The notes beneath the pieces were generated by a model, which saw nothing but the letters and a program-made list of their open reading frames with translations, searched no databases and had not been told where the DNA came from. A program made the translations under genes and the position numbers. A stretch of 64,000 nt of DNA, taken from contig JAWQUS010000009.1 in NCBI GenBank assembly GCA_036365455.1, forward strand, positions 6,974,001-7,038,000, read 5' to 3'. This DNA is from Macrosoma leucophasiata (taxonomy: Eukaryota; Arthropoda; Insecta; Lepidoptera; Hedylidae). Within the stretch, counting starts at the first letter, position 1. Each line of letters starts with the position of its first letter. Below, in pieces: positions 1 through 12,800 of this stretch.

Positions 1-702
1 CAGGAAGTCCTGACCGAAGGTACATTATTAAATCAAATCAAAATACGAAACACCTCCAGATAGGTTAAAGACCTACCGCCTTTCTATCTATCTCCCTATC
101 TGCCCTTAAAGTGGCACTCATGGGTCAAATGAAGGCAATAGTGATCGATAGAAAGATAGTTTTAAACTGATACATAATTGAACTACCATTCAATTATGGA
201 TAGATTTCAGTGCCGGAGGTCGAGGGCGTATCCACCACCCTATTAGCTTATCTGCCGTCAAGTCATACCATACCGTAATCTCTACAGTGTTCTTTTTATA
301 TTCCTTTATATTTTATTAGAGGGTTCCAACTTGATTGTAGGGATTGACTAGGTGAAGTTCTTGTGCAATCGCTGGATGAGAGTAGCCCAGGATTATAGTT
401 GTGGCGTTTTTGGGAGAGGCTTTTATGTGTGTAAGGTGTGTCTTTCGGTTGAAATGACGTCGGGCTCCGTATTATTTGCCAAATAGGCTAAACAACCAGA
501 AGTCTAACCTCAGGGATGACGATGGATCTTCAGATATCATCAGATTTTGTGTAGCTGTTTACAGGCTGTATTATTTACTTACCATTCATGTCAACTGCAC
601 GCGTACATATTTGCCACTTTCATTACACGAGAGAGCTAAATTATATAACGCGTAAGTGCTTGACGCAGTTGCCATTAAAAAAAGTTGTAGTGAGGCACTC
701 AC
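1..702. other. Intron 7 of MCT gene (partial)
   Basis: Follows the exon 7 donor on the minus strand. No repeat or exon recognised. A minus-strand acceptor-like site reaches position 10, but only 9 bases follow, so it cannot be judged. Confidence 0.5.
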
Positions 703-894
703 CTATCATAGGTCCGATGGTGAGACTGATGCCGCCCGCCAGTAGCATGTAGAGGCCGTATGCGGGCGGGTAACGCTCGATGGGCACGTGCTCCGCCATC
801 ACGATAGGCTGTGCGATGTGCAGTAGCGACCGCAGTGCGCCCAACACCCCCGTCAGCACCAGCAGCGGCGTGTACGTCGTGAATTGAATGAACA
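703..894 (-). CDS. MCT gene coding exon 7 (TM10-TM11)
   Basis: 192 nt, acceptor GTTTGCAG, donor GTGAGT, in phase 1, out phase 1. It encodes LLVLTGVLGALRSLLHIAQP, VMAEHVPIERYPPAYGLYML and ISLTIGPMI, the family's TM10-TM11 with the proline-rich hinge. The next exon should complete a Gly codon followed by TM12. I found no convincing acceptor for it in 1-700 apart from a weak one at position 10. Confidence 0.87.
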
Positions 895-3800
895 CTGCAA
901 ACCATTCATATATAATAATATAAGGCATATAATTAATAATGGCAACCCTTGAAACGTCTCACAGCTGGGCACGAGTCTCTCCCTTTCTTGGTGGGAAGCC
1001 TGGCGATTATGCCAAATTATGGCATATTCTCCCCTCCGCACAACACTATCTGGAACGTCTTTGGGGAAGGTTTTGTCCAGCAGTAAACACGCCTGGAGTG
1101 ATGATGATGATGATAAGAACTAACCGATCCTAAATAGGGCCGTGAGGAGTGCGCCGGCGTAGAACATATAGCGGCTGTTCATCCTGAAGAACTGGCCGAA
1201 CACGCCGAGCAGCAGGCGCGCAGACATGTCCGTCGCGCCGCCGATCGCGATTATATTTGCTATCTCCCCCTGAAACATATTTTCAATCATTTAATCATAA
1301 CCACGAGTTCCGGTCAGGTGGTAATGTACGGCCCTGTAATTTCCGGCTCAGAGGAATAACACCTTAGGCCTCAGGAGTGATAACGCGTCTGCATTTGACC
1401 TTGGTCTTTGTGTGGGTGTCTATACGGTGCAGTCATCACTTAACATCAATGTGATGCTTATTTAGCACTTCCATTACAAAAAAAAATGGGTCTGGGTGTT
1501 TGTGTGAGTACAACGGCACCCACGACACAGGTTTATACCTAGTGTCGGACTTTGAGTGTAAACGTATTTTTTATTATTATTTATTTAAATTATTCATGAA
1601 GATTACTGAATAATTTAACATACTTATTACATAATTTTCTTTGATATTTTATTTTATTTTATTATCTCTGCTGCAATTTCAATGGTGACCGTAGCCAATA
1701 GATATAATATCATTTTGATTGCCTGTACTTTTAAATGTGTGATAACTTCTAAAGTATTCAGTTAAATGAAATAAAGTGAGAGACAATTTTGATCTTCACT
1801 AAATGACCGAGTTAACTAATAAACTGATTTGGATATGGATAAATACTGAGTGGGAGCTATTTCTTTTGCAAAGCAAATTTTCAAATTAATAAGAAAGTAT
1901 TAAGTTCTTAAAGTCCAAAATGGTGACTGTGAGGCAGCCTCAGGAGATAGATATATTGTTATGCTACATTATATTTTTTGTAGGATTTTTGATGATATAA
2001 TTTTTTTTTTTTTAATTAACGTAAGGTCCTTTCTTGAACCTTATTAAAATGACAATCTAGCCTAAAATACTAATAAGCAATTTTATGCTTACTTAAACTT
2101 CTAATAAAATTATTTCTAAGTAAATGTCCACTGACACTTTCTTAGTATGTCTTAAGGGGAAGTCACTTTGTTCGTGTGATTATGCAAAATAAGTCACTAA
2201 CACTAATTTTGTTTGAACACTACACTAACTCAAAAGGTTTAGTTCTCTTAAGGTTTGTGTTGTCGAGGAGCTGGATAGCCTCAATATTCACGTGATGATG
2301 AAGCCTTTTTTCATGGGCTTCGGCGTATTTTCTTATAACGTTATCTACGAAATCTATTTTTCAGGTCCCGATGGAGATCGTTATTGCGTACATACCAAGG
2401 TGCATTTACAATGTCTCTGAGCACTTTATTCTGGAAACGTTGTATTATTTGTACATTGCTCTTTTTGGCACAACCCCACAGCTATATGCATGATATAAAA
2501 TGCCGTAGTAGATTATTTTGATGCATCTTATAAGATTTAACCCGGGTCCGTAATTATTTTTTGACGACTATATCACAAAACATGAAATTCACTCTATTAT
2601 TCAAATTCTCAGCAATAACATTTCTAATTAGTGAAAACTGTATGAGGATCGCTTACGTGGTTCAAATGAATCTTGGAAACAAACACAAAAAATAATTAAG
2701 CCGGAAAGCGACTTCGTACTACGTAGCGATAATCATTTACCTCAAATATTGAACAAAAAAGATACGTAAAGTTCTAATTTAAAATTTATACTATTGCTGC
2801 ACTAAATAATATTGTAAAAGTTTTCCATAATGCCTTAGAAACTGCGCATTTAAATCTATGCTATGAATGTCATAACATCTGGGTCAGGATCGTTGGTATC
2901 AAAACAACGGAAAATTCTCGAAACTACAACTAGAAAGTAGATTTCGCGGTTTTGTAACCGGACGTACTTGGTACGGCAAGTTGTCAGCTCCTAGGTGTTA
3001 ATCAGGTGAATATTATATTAAGTATCAAGTACATTAACGCGCACGTTTCATTGCGATCAAAGTAATTACTTTATCTCATAGCTGTCATGACGTTAAAAGC
3101 TAAACTTAACTGTCATTCTTTCTTTATGCCCGCCGGATTCATGTTTTTGCTATTATATAATAATCTATACAAATAAATAAAATTGGAGTGTCTGTTTGTA
3201 ATATAAAAATGACCGCTTTTTTACTAAATGCATATGTATGTATACACGGTACATATACCAAAATAACATTTTTTACAATTTTTGTCTGTCTGCCTGTCTG
3301 TTTAGCGGGGCTAATCTTGGGAACGACCGATTTTGACGGGACTTTCACTGTCAGATAGCTTATGTAATAAGGAGTAACTTAGGCTAATTTTACACCATCT
3401 GCGCCCATGACTACGTCCGGGTAGATACTGAACAATCATAAATTCTCACGCGGGTGAAGTCGCGGGCACAGCTAGTAGGTATGTAAATAAATTGACCGAT
3501 AATTAAAGTGGTGTTGTAACTAAGGGTCCTTGATTGCAGTGATATTTGGGTTGCAAATAATTATTATAATTTCAATTATTTTGCTTTGACAGTTATTACG
3601 AATTACATACCCTAAAATACCAAACGTTATACCATAAATGTACTACTGTGTTCTACATTTTATTGTAATTTGTTATATGCAAATAAACTTTCTATAACTT
3701 TTATATTATATTATCAGAAGTTTGAGGACACTAAGGATGAATATAAATGTTTATGCATTTAGTAAAATCGTTAAAATACGTATGGATTACCTACAAAAAT

Positions 3801-6800
3801 TAAAATCTACAAAACACTTCTCCAAATCCAAACTCTATTACTTATTCTACTAAGTACTTGACTAAAACAAAATGAATTAAAGTAGATTATTTTGTCCACT
3901 TTTTTGCACAGTAAAGGTACAATCGGTAAACATTGCAGTTTGAAACTATTTTAGGTACAAAGTAAACAAAAGTACTTAAAAATCGATAACATTTTTTAAG
4001 AACGATAATAACTAAAAACTAAAAACATGCTTAACAAAAATTTGCATAAATGTAAATCAGATGCTGTAATACTAACATAGTCTAACAGTCGCGACCTATC
4101 CTACTAATAAAAGCTATCCTGACCAGTTAAACACAAATAGAACTGTAATTAATATAATTTAATTGTTCATTAATTAGAGAGTTGCTTTATTAACTAAATT
4201 GCTTCATGTTTTTGCTTCCGATAAAGATACAATGTTGCAGCATCGTGCAGAAAATAGCAGAAAATCTAATTGCAAATTAAGTCACCCACTGATTTATGGG
4301 TATTTCTCTTCCCGATTTCATTAGCAAGCCCATTGATCAATAAAATACTAATTAACGACATTGTTTCTGGTCGGTTTGAATATTTTAATAACTAAGTCCA
4401 GTCTAATATAATAATATGACTACTGGAAATGTTTATAGGGTAAATATAATCACAGATCCGAAATAGAATAGACCGGCGATTGTGTGATTCCGCAGACCAA
4501 TCAGCCTTCCTTGATTCATTGAGACATTCATGCATGTTGACATCAACTTCGGTTTAGTAAGAATGACAGAATAATAACTTTTTAACAAAAAATTAACCGC
4601 CGAAAAAAGAAACTGGAAATATTTTTTTTATGTAATGAATGAATGCAGACAAGCATGCATTTCACATTGATGTTAAGTGATGACTGCAGCCTGTAAACAA
4701 GACCAGGGGTGAAAATGCAGATGCGTAACCACTTCTGAGGCCTAAGGTGTTATGCCTCTGTGCTGGAAATTAAAGGGCCCTACATTACCACCTGACCGGA
4801 ACACGATAGTGCTGAACACTACCATTTAGCGGCAAGTATATTCGGTAATGCGGTGGTGCCGCCCGCGAGGTCCTTCACTGGAGCTTTCCCACCAGTATAG
4901 ATAAAAAACTCAGAACATAACTGGTACTTGTACCTACAGTATACAATTATTAACAATAGGAACTGTAGATTTTTTTTTCCACTCTTATGAGATAAAGATA
5001 TCTTTATTAAACATTTAAAATAAGTATTTAATTTGAGCTGTTTTTTTTCTAATTTTTAAAACTAAACGAAATATTTCAAAAATGTGTTTAGCTTTTTGCA
5101 AAACATCAATAATGTTATACAAATGCGCCGGATATCTCACATCTTAATAAAACCTCACATATTTTATGACGGTTATAAAATAGTGCTTTTGAATTTTATG
5201 AATAGGTTATTAAATTTAACAAAGTATAGTGTTGTTGCATGCTTTTTAAGACACTAGATATTATCTTTTTGAGAACATTGGGACAAACGATTCCAACGGT
5301 AGATCAGCGCTGATCGAGGCATCAGCATATCGCTGAATTGGAGCCCGTTTTGTACCAACTTATTTAAATTAAAAAAAAAATATATATTTTGACATTTCAC
5401 ATTATCATTTGTAGTACAATTTTTAGAATAGGTACATATTTCAGAACAAATTGACATATAGGTGCACAATAGTTATAGTATGGGCATTGTACCATTCTTC
5501 TTGCTAGGCTATTTATTACAATAGTCTGTGTTAAGAAGAAGAGTACCGCCCCCCGGGTGGGTATAGCATGCAATTAAATTAGATGAGGCTTATTTACTAT
5601 TGTGTTGGTTGTGGTCTTCTTAATTAAGTTATGCTATGTGTAATTTCAATTTTATTCTTTTCTCAATTTTGGTGTATACGATTTTTAAAGTTTTCGAAAT
5701 ATAACTAAGTGTAAAGATAATTTCATATCAAATTCAAGGCAATATAATTTGCTTGTTGTAGTAAAATATAAAAGAGACTTTAAAGAACACACACGGTTAT
5801 GGAATTTCTCTCTAACATTTTATTGAATTGCCTTGGGGTGGCGGTTGATTAGTGGTAGAGCGACTGGGCTAGTGAATCCAGTGGTAGCGGACTGCAAGTT
5901 GAGCAACAACAGAAAACGAACATGCACTTAACAATAAAATGTCTCAATACAAATAATGTTGGCATTCTTGATATCAATTGCTGTTCGTTAGTCTCACGAA
6001 ATTGAAGGGAAGTAGTAAAAACCATAATTTAATTTTCCCATACAAATAGTTCGTATCTATCAAACCTTTGTCACATTATTTCATTCTGAGGCAATACGAA
6101 GATTGCCGGGTCAACTAGTATAATATAATAAATATATAACATGTAAAATAACGAAGAAATAAATCTTAAGGGGTATATTGTTTCCATAGTGATTCATATA
6201 GTAGTTGTAATTAGGTAATTGATAAAGCTATAGTTTAGGCGAAAATCTAAATCAAAGTTCTGTTCAATAGTTTTAAGTAACAGCCCTGTTTTGACGTCAT
6301 TAATCTCTACTTCTTTTACGTTCGTCTTTGCCTAGAGTTGTACAATTTTTTCTCATTAATTAAACTAATAAATAAAAATTGAAAAATTTGCCATTTGATT
6401 GTGGATACGATTTATATTAATATCCTTAAATATTATTTATTTATTATTTCTTCATTACTTTCTACGTTGTCTAGTTATTTTATAGTAAAAATACTAGTTT
6501 GCGGACGTTATTATTAAATGCACTGTTCATATACTCGTTTATATGAACAGTGTATTATTATTATGATTACTGTTATTATTCGCTCTACACTCTCTGCCTA
6601 CCCCGTACACCGTAAATACACTGTTAACAACAATGTATGCAAGAGGAGGATCGTAAAATTGTATCTTTACAACGAATTATTAAATAAATTTATCCTCATG
6701 ACACGGGACTGATTCGGGACTGATAAATAAAATGTAATGTAAAAGAGCAATCAATATACCAAATACAATACATAGATTGCATACACTATTATAAAATATT

Positions 6801-9800
6801 TCTTTATTATTCTTATAATAAAGAATGCAATATAAAATAACATTATATTTTTATAACATTTAGTTCACATATCTCAAAATACTATTAATAATATTGAATA
6901 ATCTCATCAATTTACTATTTCGCATATATTATTCATGATAGTTTTATATACTTTATTTAATATGAATATACGCAAATGAGTGTGCTCATATTATTAGAAT
7001 GTAAATATAATATTATGATATAAGATTTACAATACGAATTTGTAAAACGTTATCTCAATTAAATAATTCTATGTGAGTAGCAAGTACCATCAAAATAGGA
7101 ACATTATTTATTATTTTGATTATGATTAGTACAACCCTGTCTTGTAAATAATAATATTACACTCTAAAGAACGTACAGTATCCAAAAAGAAATATTGCAC
7201 ATCGACCTTAGGACTTCGCGCCTTATTTCAGGTCTGTAGAGCGTTATCACCTTTTTTTTTTAATACAATGGCATCGCTATTACGCATATTGCCAGTGTCG
7301 AGTAGAACGATATTTCGTATTCGCAGTAAGCAGCGTAAGAGTCAGAGTCAGTCAGTCAATTTATAAGTCCGTTAGGCAGTCACAGTCAATAATTCGAGTA
7401 AAGCGATGGCTACTTTACCAGAACATTTACAATGAAGTTTTGGAGGCAACCCGAAAGGACGTGTTTTCGCACTATTATTCTATTTCACTATACACGGGCA
7501 CTGTAATAAACCTTTATCAAACAAAATGCCACCAATTTTCTTTAATATAACTCAAAATTACACCTAGAAAATGAAATAAAATAAGAGCACCACACGCCTT
7601 TTTCAAGATTCCCGCCAAAACCACTTCGGCTTATTTCAGGTCTGTAGAGCGTTATCTCATTTTTTTTTAAATATAATTGCATCGCTAATACGCATATTGC
7701 CATTTTCAAGTAAAACAATATTTTGTATTCGTCATAAGCAGCGCAAAAGTAAGACTCAATCGGTCAATTATCAGTTAGTCAGTCAGAGTCACAGTCAGTA
7801 GTTCGAGTAAAGCGATGGCTACTTTACCAGAACATTTGTAATGAAGTTTTGGAGGAGTGTTTTCGCACTGTTATTCTATTTCACTATACACGAGCACTTA
7901 AATGCCATCAATATATTAAATATTACTTCAAAACACACCAAGAAAATAAAATAAAAAAGAGCACCACACGCCTCTTTCAAGGTTCCCAGCCAAAACTTCA
8001 GCGTTAGCGTTCTTTCATACCTTATCTATCTGACATTTGTCGACTATTTTGATCAAATTTTGACCATTAACGGACTATAAATGCCTACGTAGGCAGTGTG
8101 CAGCAGAGATAACGCTCTATAAAATCGAAACTACCCGATTGTCTCTTTCGTAAGCTCGATGTGCAATATTTGTATATATACATATGTATACATATTTGTA
8201 GATATACTGTATTTATTAATTACCGTAGTAGATCGTAATTTTTATCTACTGAGGTTGTAAACTACTATCGTCCAGACCTCCTGCCGTTGGGACCTGACGA
8301 CCCCACCGCCCACTAGCGGTAAAATTTTCTTGTACCGAAAGATAATTCTTCCACTAGTGCAATCAGTCAACTGAAGAATGGCGGTCAAACCATTCCAATG
8401 GTAGTAAGTGCAATAACGTAAGATGGACAGCAGCGTCCTGCTATAAAACTACCGCACCTGCGATCGCATATTCGCATGCCAAGCGTGGCGATTATGGCAT
8501 ATCCCCCTTATTGGGACGCCTTGGTCCAGCATTGGATATCTTTCGGTTGAATTAAGAGGTTGTAAAGAGCAAAATAAGTTACTACTTAATTCAGAAAACA
8601 CAGGACCAGTTAGAAAATCTCCAATTTAGGCTGCGTTGCACCAAGATATTTGTTAAAGTTAAAGATATTGTAACATTTTTTTTAATGTGGAAAACAAGCA
8701 TGCAGTTCACATTGATGTTAAGTGATGACTGCAGCCTAGAGACACCCACACAAAGACCAGGGTCAAAATGCAGATATGTTACCACTCCTGAGGCCGAAGG
8801 TGTAATGCCTCTGTGCTGGAAATTACAGAGCCGTACATTACCACCTGACCGGAACACGATAGTTCTGAACACTACCATTAAGCGGCAAGTATATTAAGTA
8901 ATGCAGTGGTGCCTACTGGTGCTCCGTCACTGGAGCTCTACCACTAATAGAGTAGTTGTGCCAGCTTGCATAGTTGTCTAGTGCGTAGATACAAACTAGC
9001 AAATCTAGTAAATCTGGATTCTTCTCTAAAGCTGGGTTGCACCAAGATATTTGTTAAAGTTAAAGTTATCGTAACATATCACATCCTTCTCTAACTTTTG
9101 TCAAAGTTAGAGCACTTTACAAAGAGTACTACGTATGGACATAGTCACTATAGTATTCACACTTAGATTATCTACGAGAAGGAGTTTTTAGTTGTTTTCC
9201 TTCAAGAGTATTAGGAATCGGCATGCATGTATGAAGAAAATGATGGACGTAGAAGTAGCACGGGAGGCGTGTTAAAACCGGAATATTTGCCGCTCCGCAC
9301 TCTGTGCCTACCCCGTGAGGTTGACATTAAGATGCATACATAAATACATACAATTTACGATTTCATAGCATGATTGTCAAGCCACCTAGAGAGATATTTA
9401 TTCTTCAAATATTTTTATTTCTCACATTTTTACAACATGATTCATATCAGCATAAGACATTGCTTATGTTTATGTTAATTAAACTCTACAGACCTCTCAA
9501 ATAAGCACTAAATTGATAAACCACACTAAATTTCTATGCGAAACGATATTATAAAATATAGCATCAGCGTTTTTATTACTATTTTTCTAAATTGTTATTT
9601 TATTCATGTAAATTTCACAAAGTTTGCAATTTAGTGCTTATTTAGGTATTTATGCGATAACACCAATGTGTTGTCGTAGTCACTGTGTTTATATAAGTAC
9701 TATGGATCGAAACTGCTGTAGAAATGAATTATAAAAACGTAATTTTACTATCATCAAAATTGTATATGATTTAAATTTTCGTAAATGGATCTAACAAGGT

Positions 9801-12800
9801 CGTTCGTCTAAAAATCTTATAAGGCTCAAAAAATATATATATGTTTTGTTGTTTTGGGTTCTGTGTGGGCAATAATCAAAGCAAACTTAAATGCCTCAGT
9901 AGCGTAATGGTAGCAGGCCACTACTACTACGCTGGAGGTCCTGGGTTCGATTCCCGGGTCGGGGGTATCAGAGGTAACGGTTTAAAATCCTTTATCTCTG
10001 GTTCTATTGGGACTTTCCATTGTCTGGAAGTTGCCCAGTACCTCGGAGTTTGGTAATGTGCCCGGAGATGGCAACAGGTTCGCCACCTGTTACATGGGCC
10101 AAAAGGTAGAAGAGAAGTTGACTGCGTAAACTATGCTCCAGTCTCTTACGGATGAGTAAAAGATCTTATTTCAATGTTGGCCAGACGAAAACGAACTACG
10201 GCCACATTTTCTATTTGATTTCGAATCAATAACATTTACAAAATCCTTACTAGAACAGCTTTACTAGTGACAATTTTGAGCTTAGTATATAAGTATAAGA
10301 ATTTTGACATCCTACTACCCTTACTACTATACTACAATACTACTTTTATAATTTTTAAATACTATTTAATTTTACATCCTCGTCATTAAAAAAAATATTT
10401 TTAAAAAATGTTAAAGTTAGAGAAGGAGGTAAAATTTTACAGAAACTTTAACTAACAAAAAAATTTGGTACAACCGACCCTATAAGTAACAATATGAAAT
10501 AAGGTTAAACTGTAAAGAACAATTGACTGCGCTACGTGGCATTGTGCTACGAAATCGCGGATCTTTATGTGGGCACTACTACGTACTTTTTAGTTACAAT
10601 ACGCGCAAAACTTAAATGTGCCCGTGAAGTTAGTTACAAGTAGCTGCTAAGAAGGCTATTTTATGGTATAGAAGAGTTAACTTTATATGTTTTGGTGCAT
10701 ACCTTAAAGGGGCAAATTAAAATGCACGTTTCCGTCCTTCGGAGGGCACGTTAAGCCGTCGGGCCCGGTTGCTATCGATGGATAGCAGTCGTTAAACCTT
10801 GACGGAGGCCATATGGGCGGTTTGAAAACATCCGACAGCGGGTTGGCCACTAACCCTTATCTCTACCAACCCGCATTGGAGCAGCGTGGTGGAGTAAGCT
10901 CCAGGCCTCCTCCCTAGAAGGGGAGAGACTCATGCCCAGCAGTGGGACGTATCAAGGGTTGCCATTATTATTATTATATACCTTAAAGGTGAAAAACGGG
11001 AGCCTTATAAGATCACTCGTACGTCTATCTGTTTCTCTATCTGTCCGTTTGTCACAGCCAGCCGAAAGTAGTGGGCCTATATTTGAAATTCGGTTCACAT
11101 TATTTTGCGTTTTTTTTTCTTTAATCCAATTTATTCCCTAAAAGTCACCAGTTGCTGTGGTCACCGACTTAAAAAAAGTTAAAGTTCAGCCCAGTAGTTT
11201 TAACCCAATTAACTATGACAGACACACAAGTTTCTATGAGGGATCTGGGTTTTATTATACGGAAAAGGGTCGTAAACAAAAAGTTGTTTATTACGATGTT
11301 CGAAGTTGTGTTTACGGAGATGCCGTTATTTATTTGATCATTATAATTATCATGAAAATTGTATGCATAAGCATGCTGTTTACATTGGTGGGAATCGAAA
11401 TAATTTTACTATTAACCATGTTATTTAACTTTTATTTATTTTATAATCTTGATGATTTTCTACATTTATTTTGTGAACTTTATAAAGATCAGTACCTATT
11501 TTTTGGTCCATATCAATATACATGAATATTTAAAAATCCTTTTTGCTTTTATCACTGTTTTTTTTATTCGTCTTAAAGAAAATATACATTCAAAATTCAA
11601 AGTTTATTAATGTTTCATAAGTGGTATACTTACTGTGATATCGAGACCAATATTATTAGTTGTATCTTGAATACTAAATTATTATTTTTAATAATAGTTT
11701 TTGGTTTTTTATTTGCACAGTGACATCGAAAGCTATAAATAACCAGAAATATTATTAAGCAACATAGACATGAAAATTATAAAAGGTGACAATATTTCTT
11801 GATTTAGAGGATTCTAATAATAAAAAAATACATGATGGTTTCTGCATGTCTGTCCGGACAGATATCCGTACGTTCCATTTTTTTATTTATCCGTCTGTCA
11901 GTTCTTGCAACAGTTCGTCTGTTCGTTTGTCCGTCTGTCCTTTTTTTTAGGTCGGACTTATGTAGGCGACACGTCTCGAGACGGCACTAGTCTATTTTAT
12001 CGGGAAAACAAAGAAAACCTGAGAAAACGTTTATAAATAGTCATAATACTTGAAAATGACATGATGATATTATGACTCATACTTGACCGATTTTTTTTTC
12101 ATTGTTAATAATCAGAAGTCACTAAACGAATATATCTATATTTTTTATGTACGGTAAATAAATCCTATAGTGATGAAAACTAATATAAGACGATATTTAG
12201 TATAATAATATCATTAATTATAATTTTTTATTGGATTAGATATACTGATAAAAAAATCAAGTTTTCGTGTCAACGCGTGGGAGGAAAATATATATAAATA
12301 TTTAATCTAATATTGTCCATCAATTTATTTGATAACAATCAGTCCAATTGGGGGACGAGTAATAAAAAAATATTTTTTTTTACGTAAATTACTGGAGAAA
12401 TTTGTCACTGTATAACTGGTCTTACTTGAGGTTCTTTACTCCTCCGCCCCCTGCTAGGTCGATCCGTTTGTTCGTAAATATCTAGGGATATTCACATTCG
12501 ACAATTTAACGGTTAAACTGCGAGCGTAGTACCCTCAATCATAGTAGTGGACTCTGGAGTGATTGTATCACAGCTCAAATCTTTGATTTTTGAAGATGAA
12601 GTTTTTGAAGTTTTGGGATCCAGAACCGCTAGACAAAGGGGCTGTTTATATTCTTCCGTCTCTATACGACCTACCACAGTATGTGTATGTGGTGCTACTC
12701 AGCTAAGGTAAATGGTGCTAAAGCCCTTATGGAAATCAGCTTGTTCGGGAGCCTGAAGTCATTGAGTCTGTCAGATAGACGGTTTATAATCACTCTCGAA

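Noticed and set aside
1..14. Acceptor for the MCT terminal exon
   Set aside because: Minus-strand TCAG at 10-13 gives the right phase possibility but only nine bases, and the residues do not clearly fit TM12.
9892..9970. Possible tRNA gene
   Set aside because: tRNA-like head continues into a SINE body and recurs at 18604-18904 and 27024; it is a retroposon.
10932..11141. 69-codon frame
   Set aside because: Begins in the SINE J tail and runs into a LINE tail.
11157..11525. 122-codon open frame
   Set aside because: Low-complexity, hydrophobic Ile/Leu-rich chance frame in AT-rich intron with no homologous motif.
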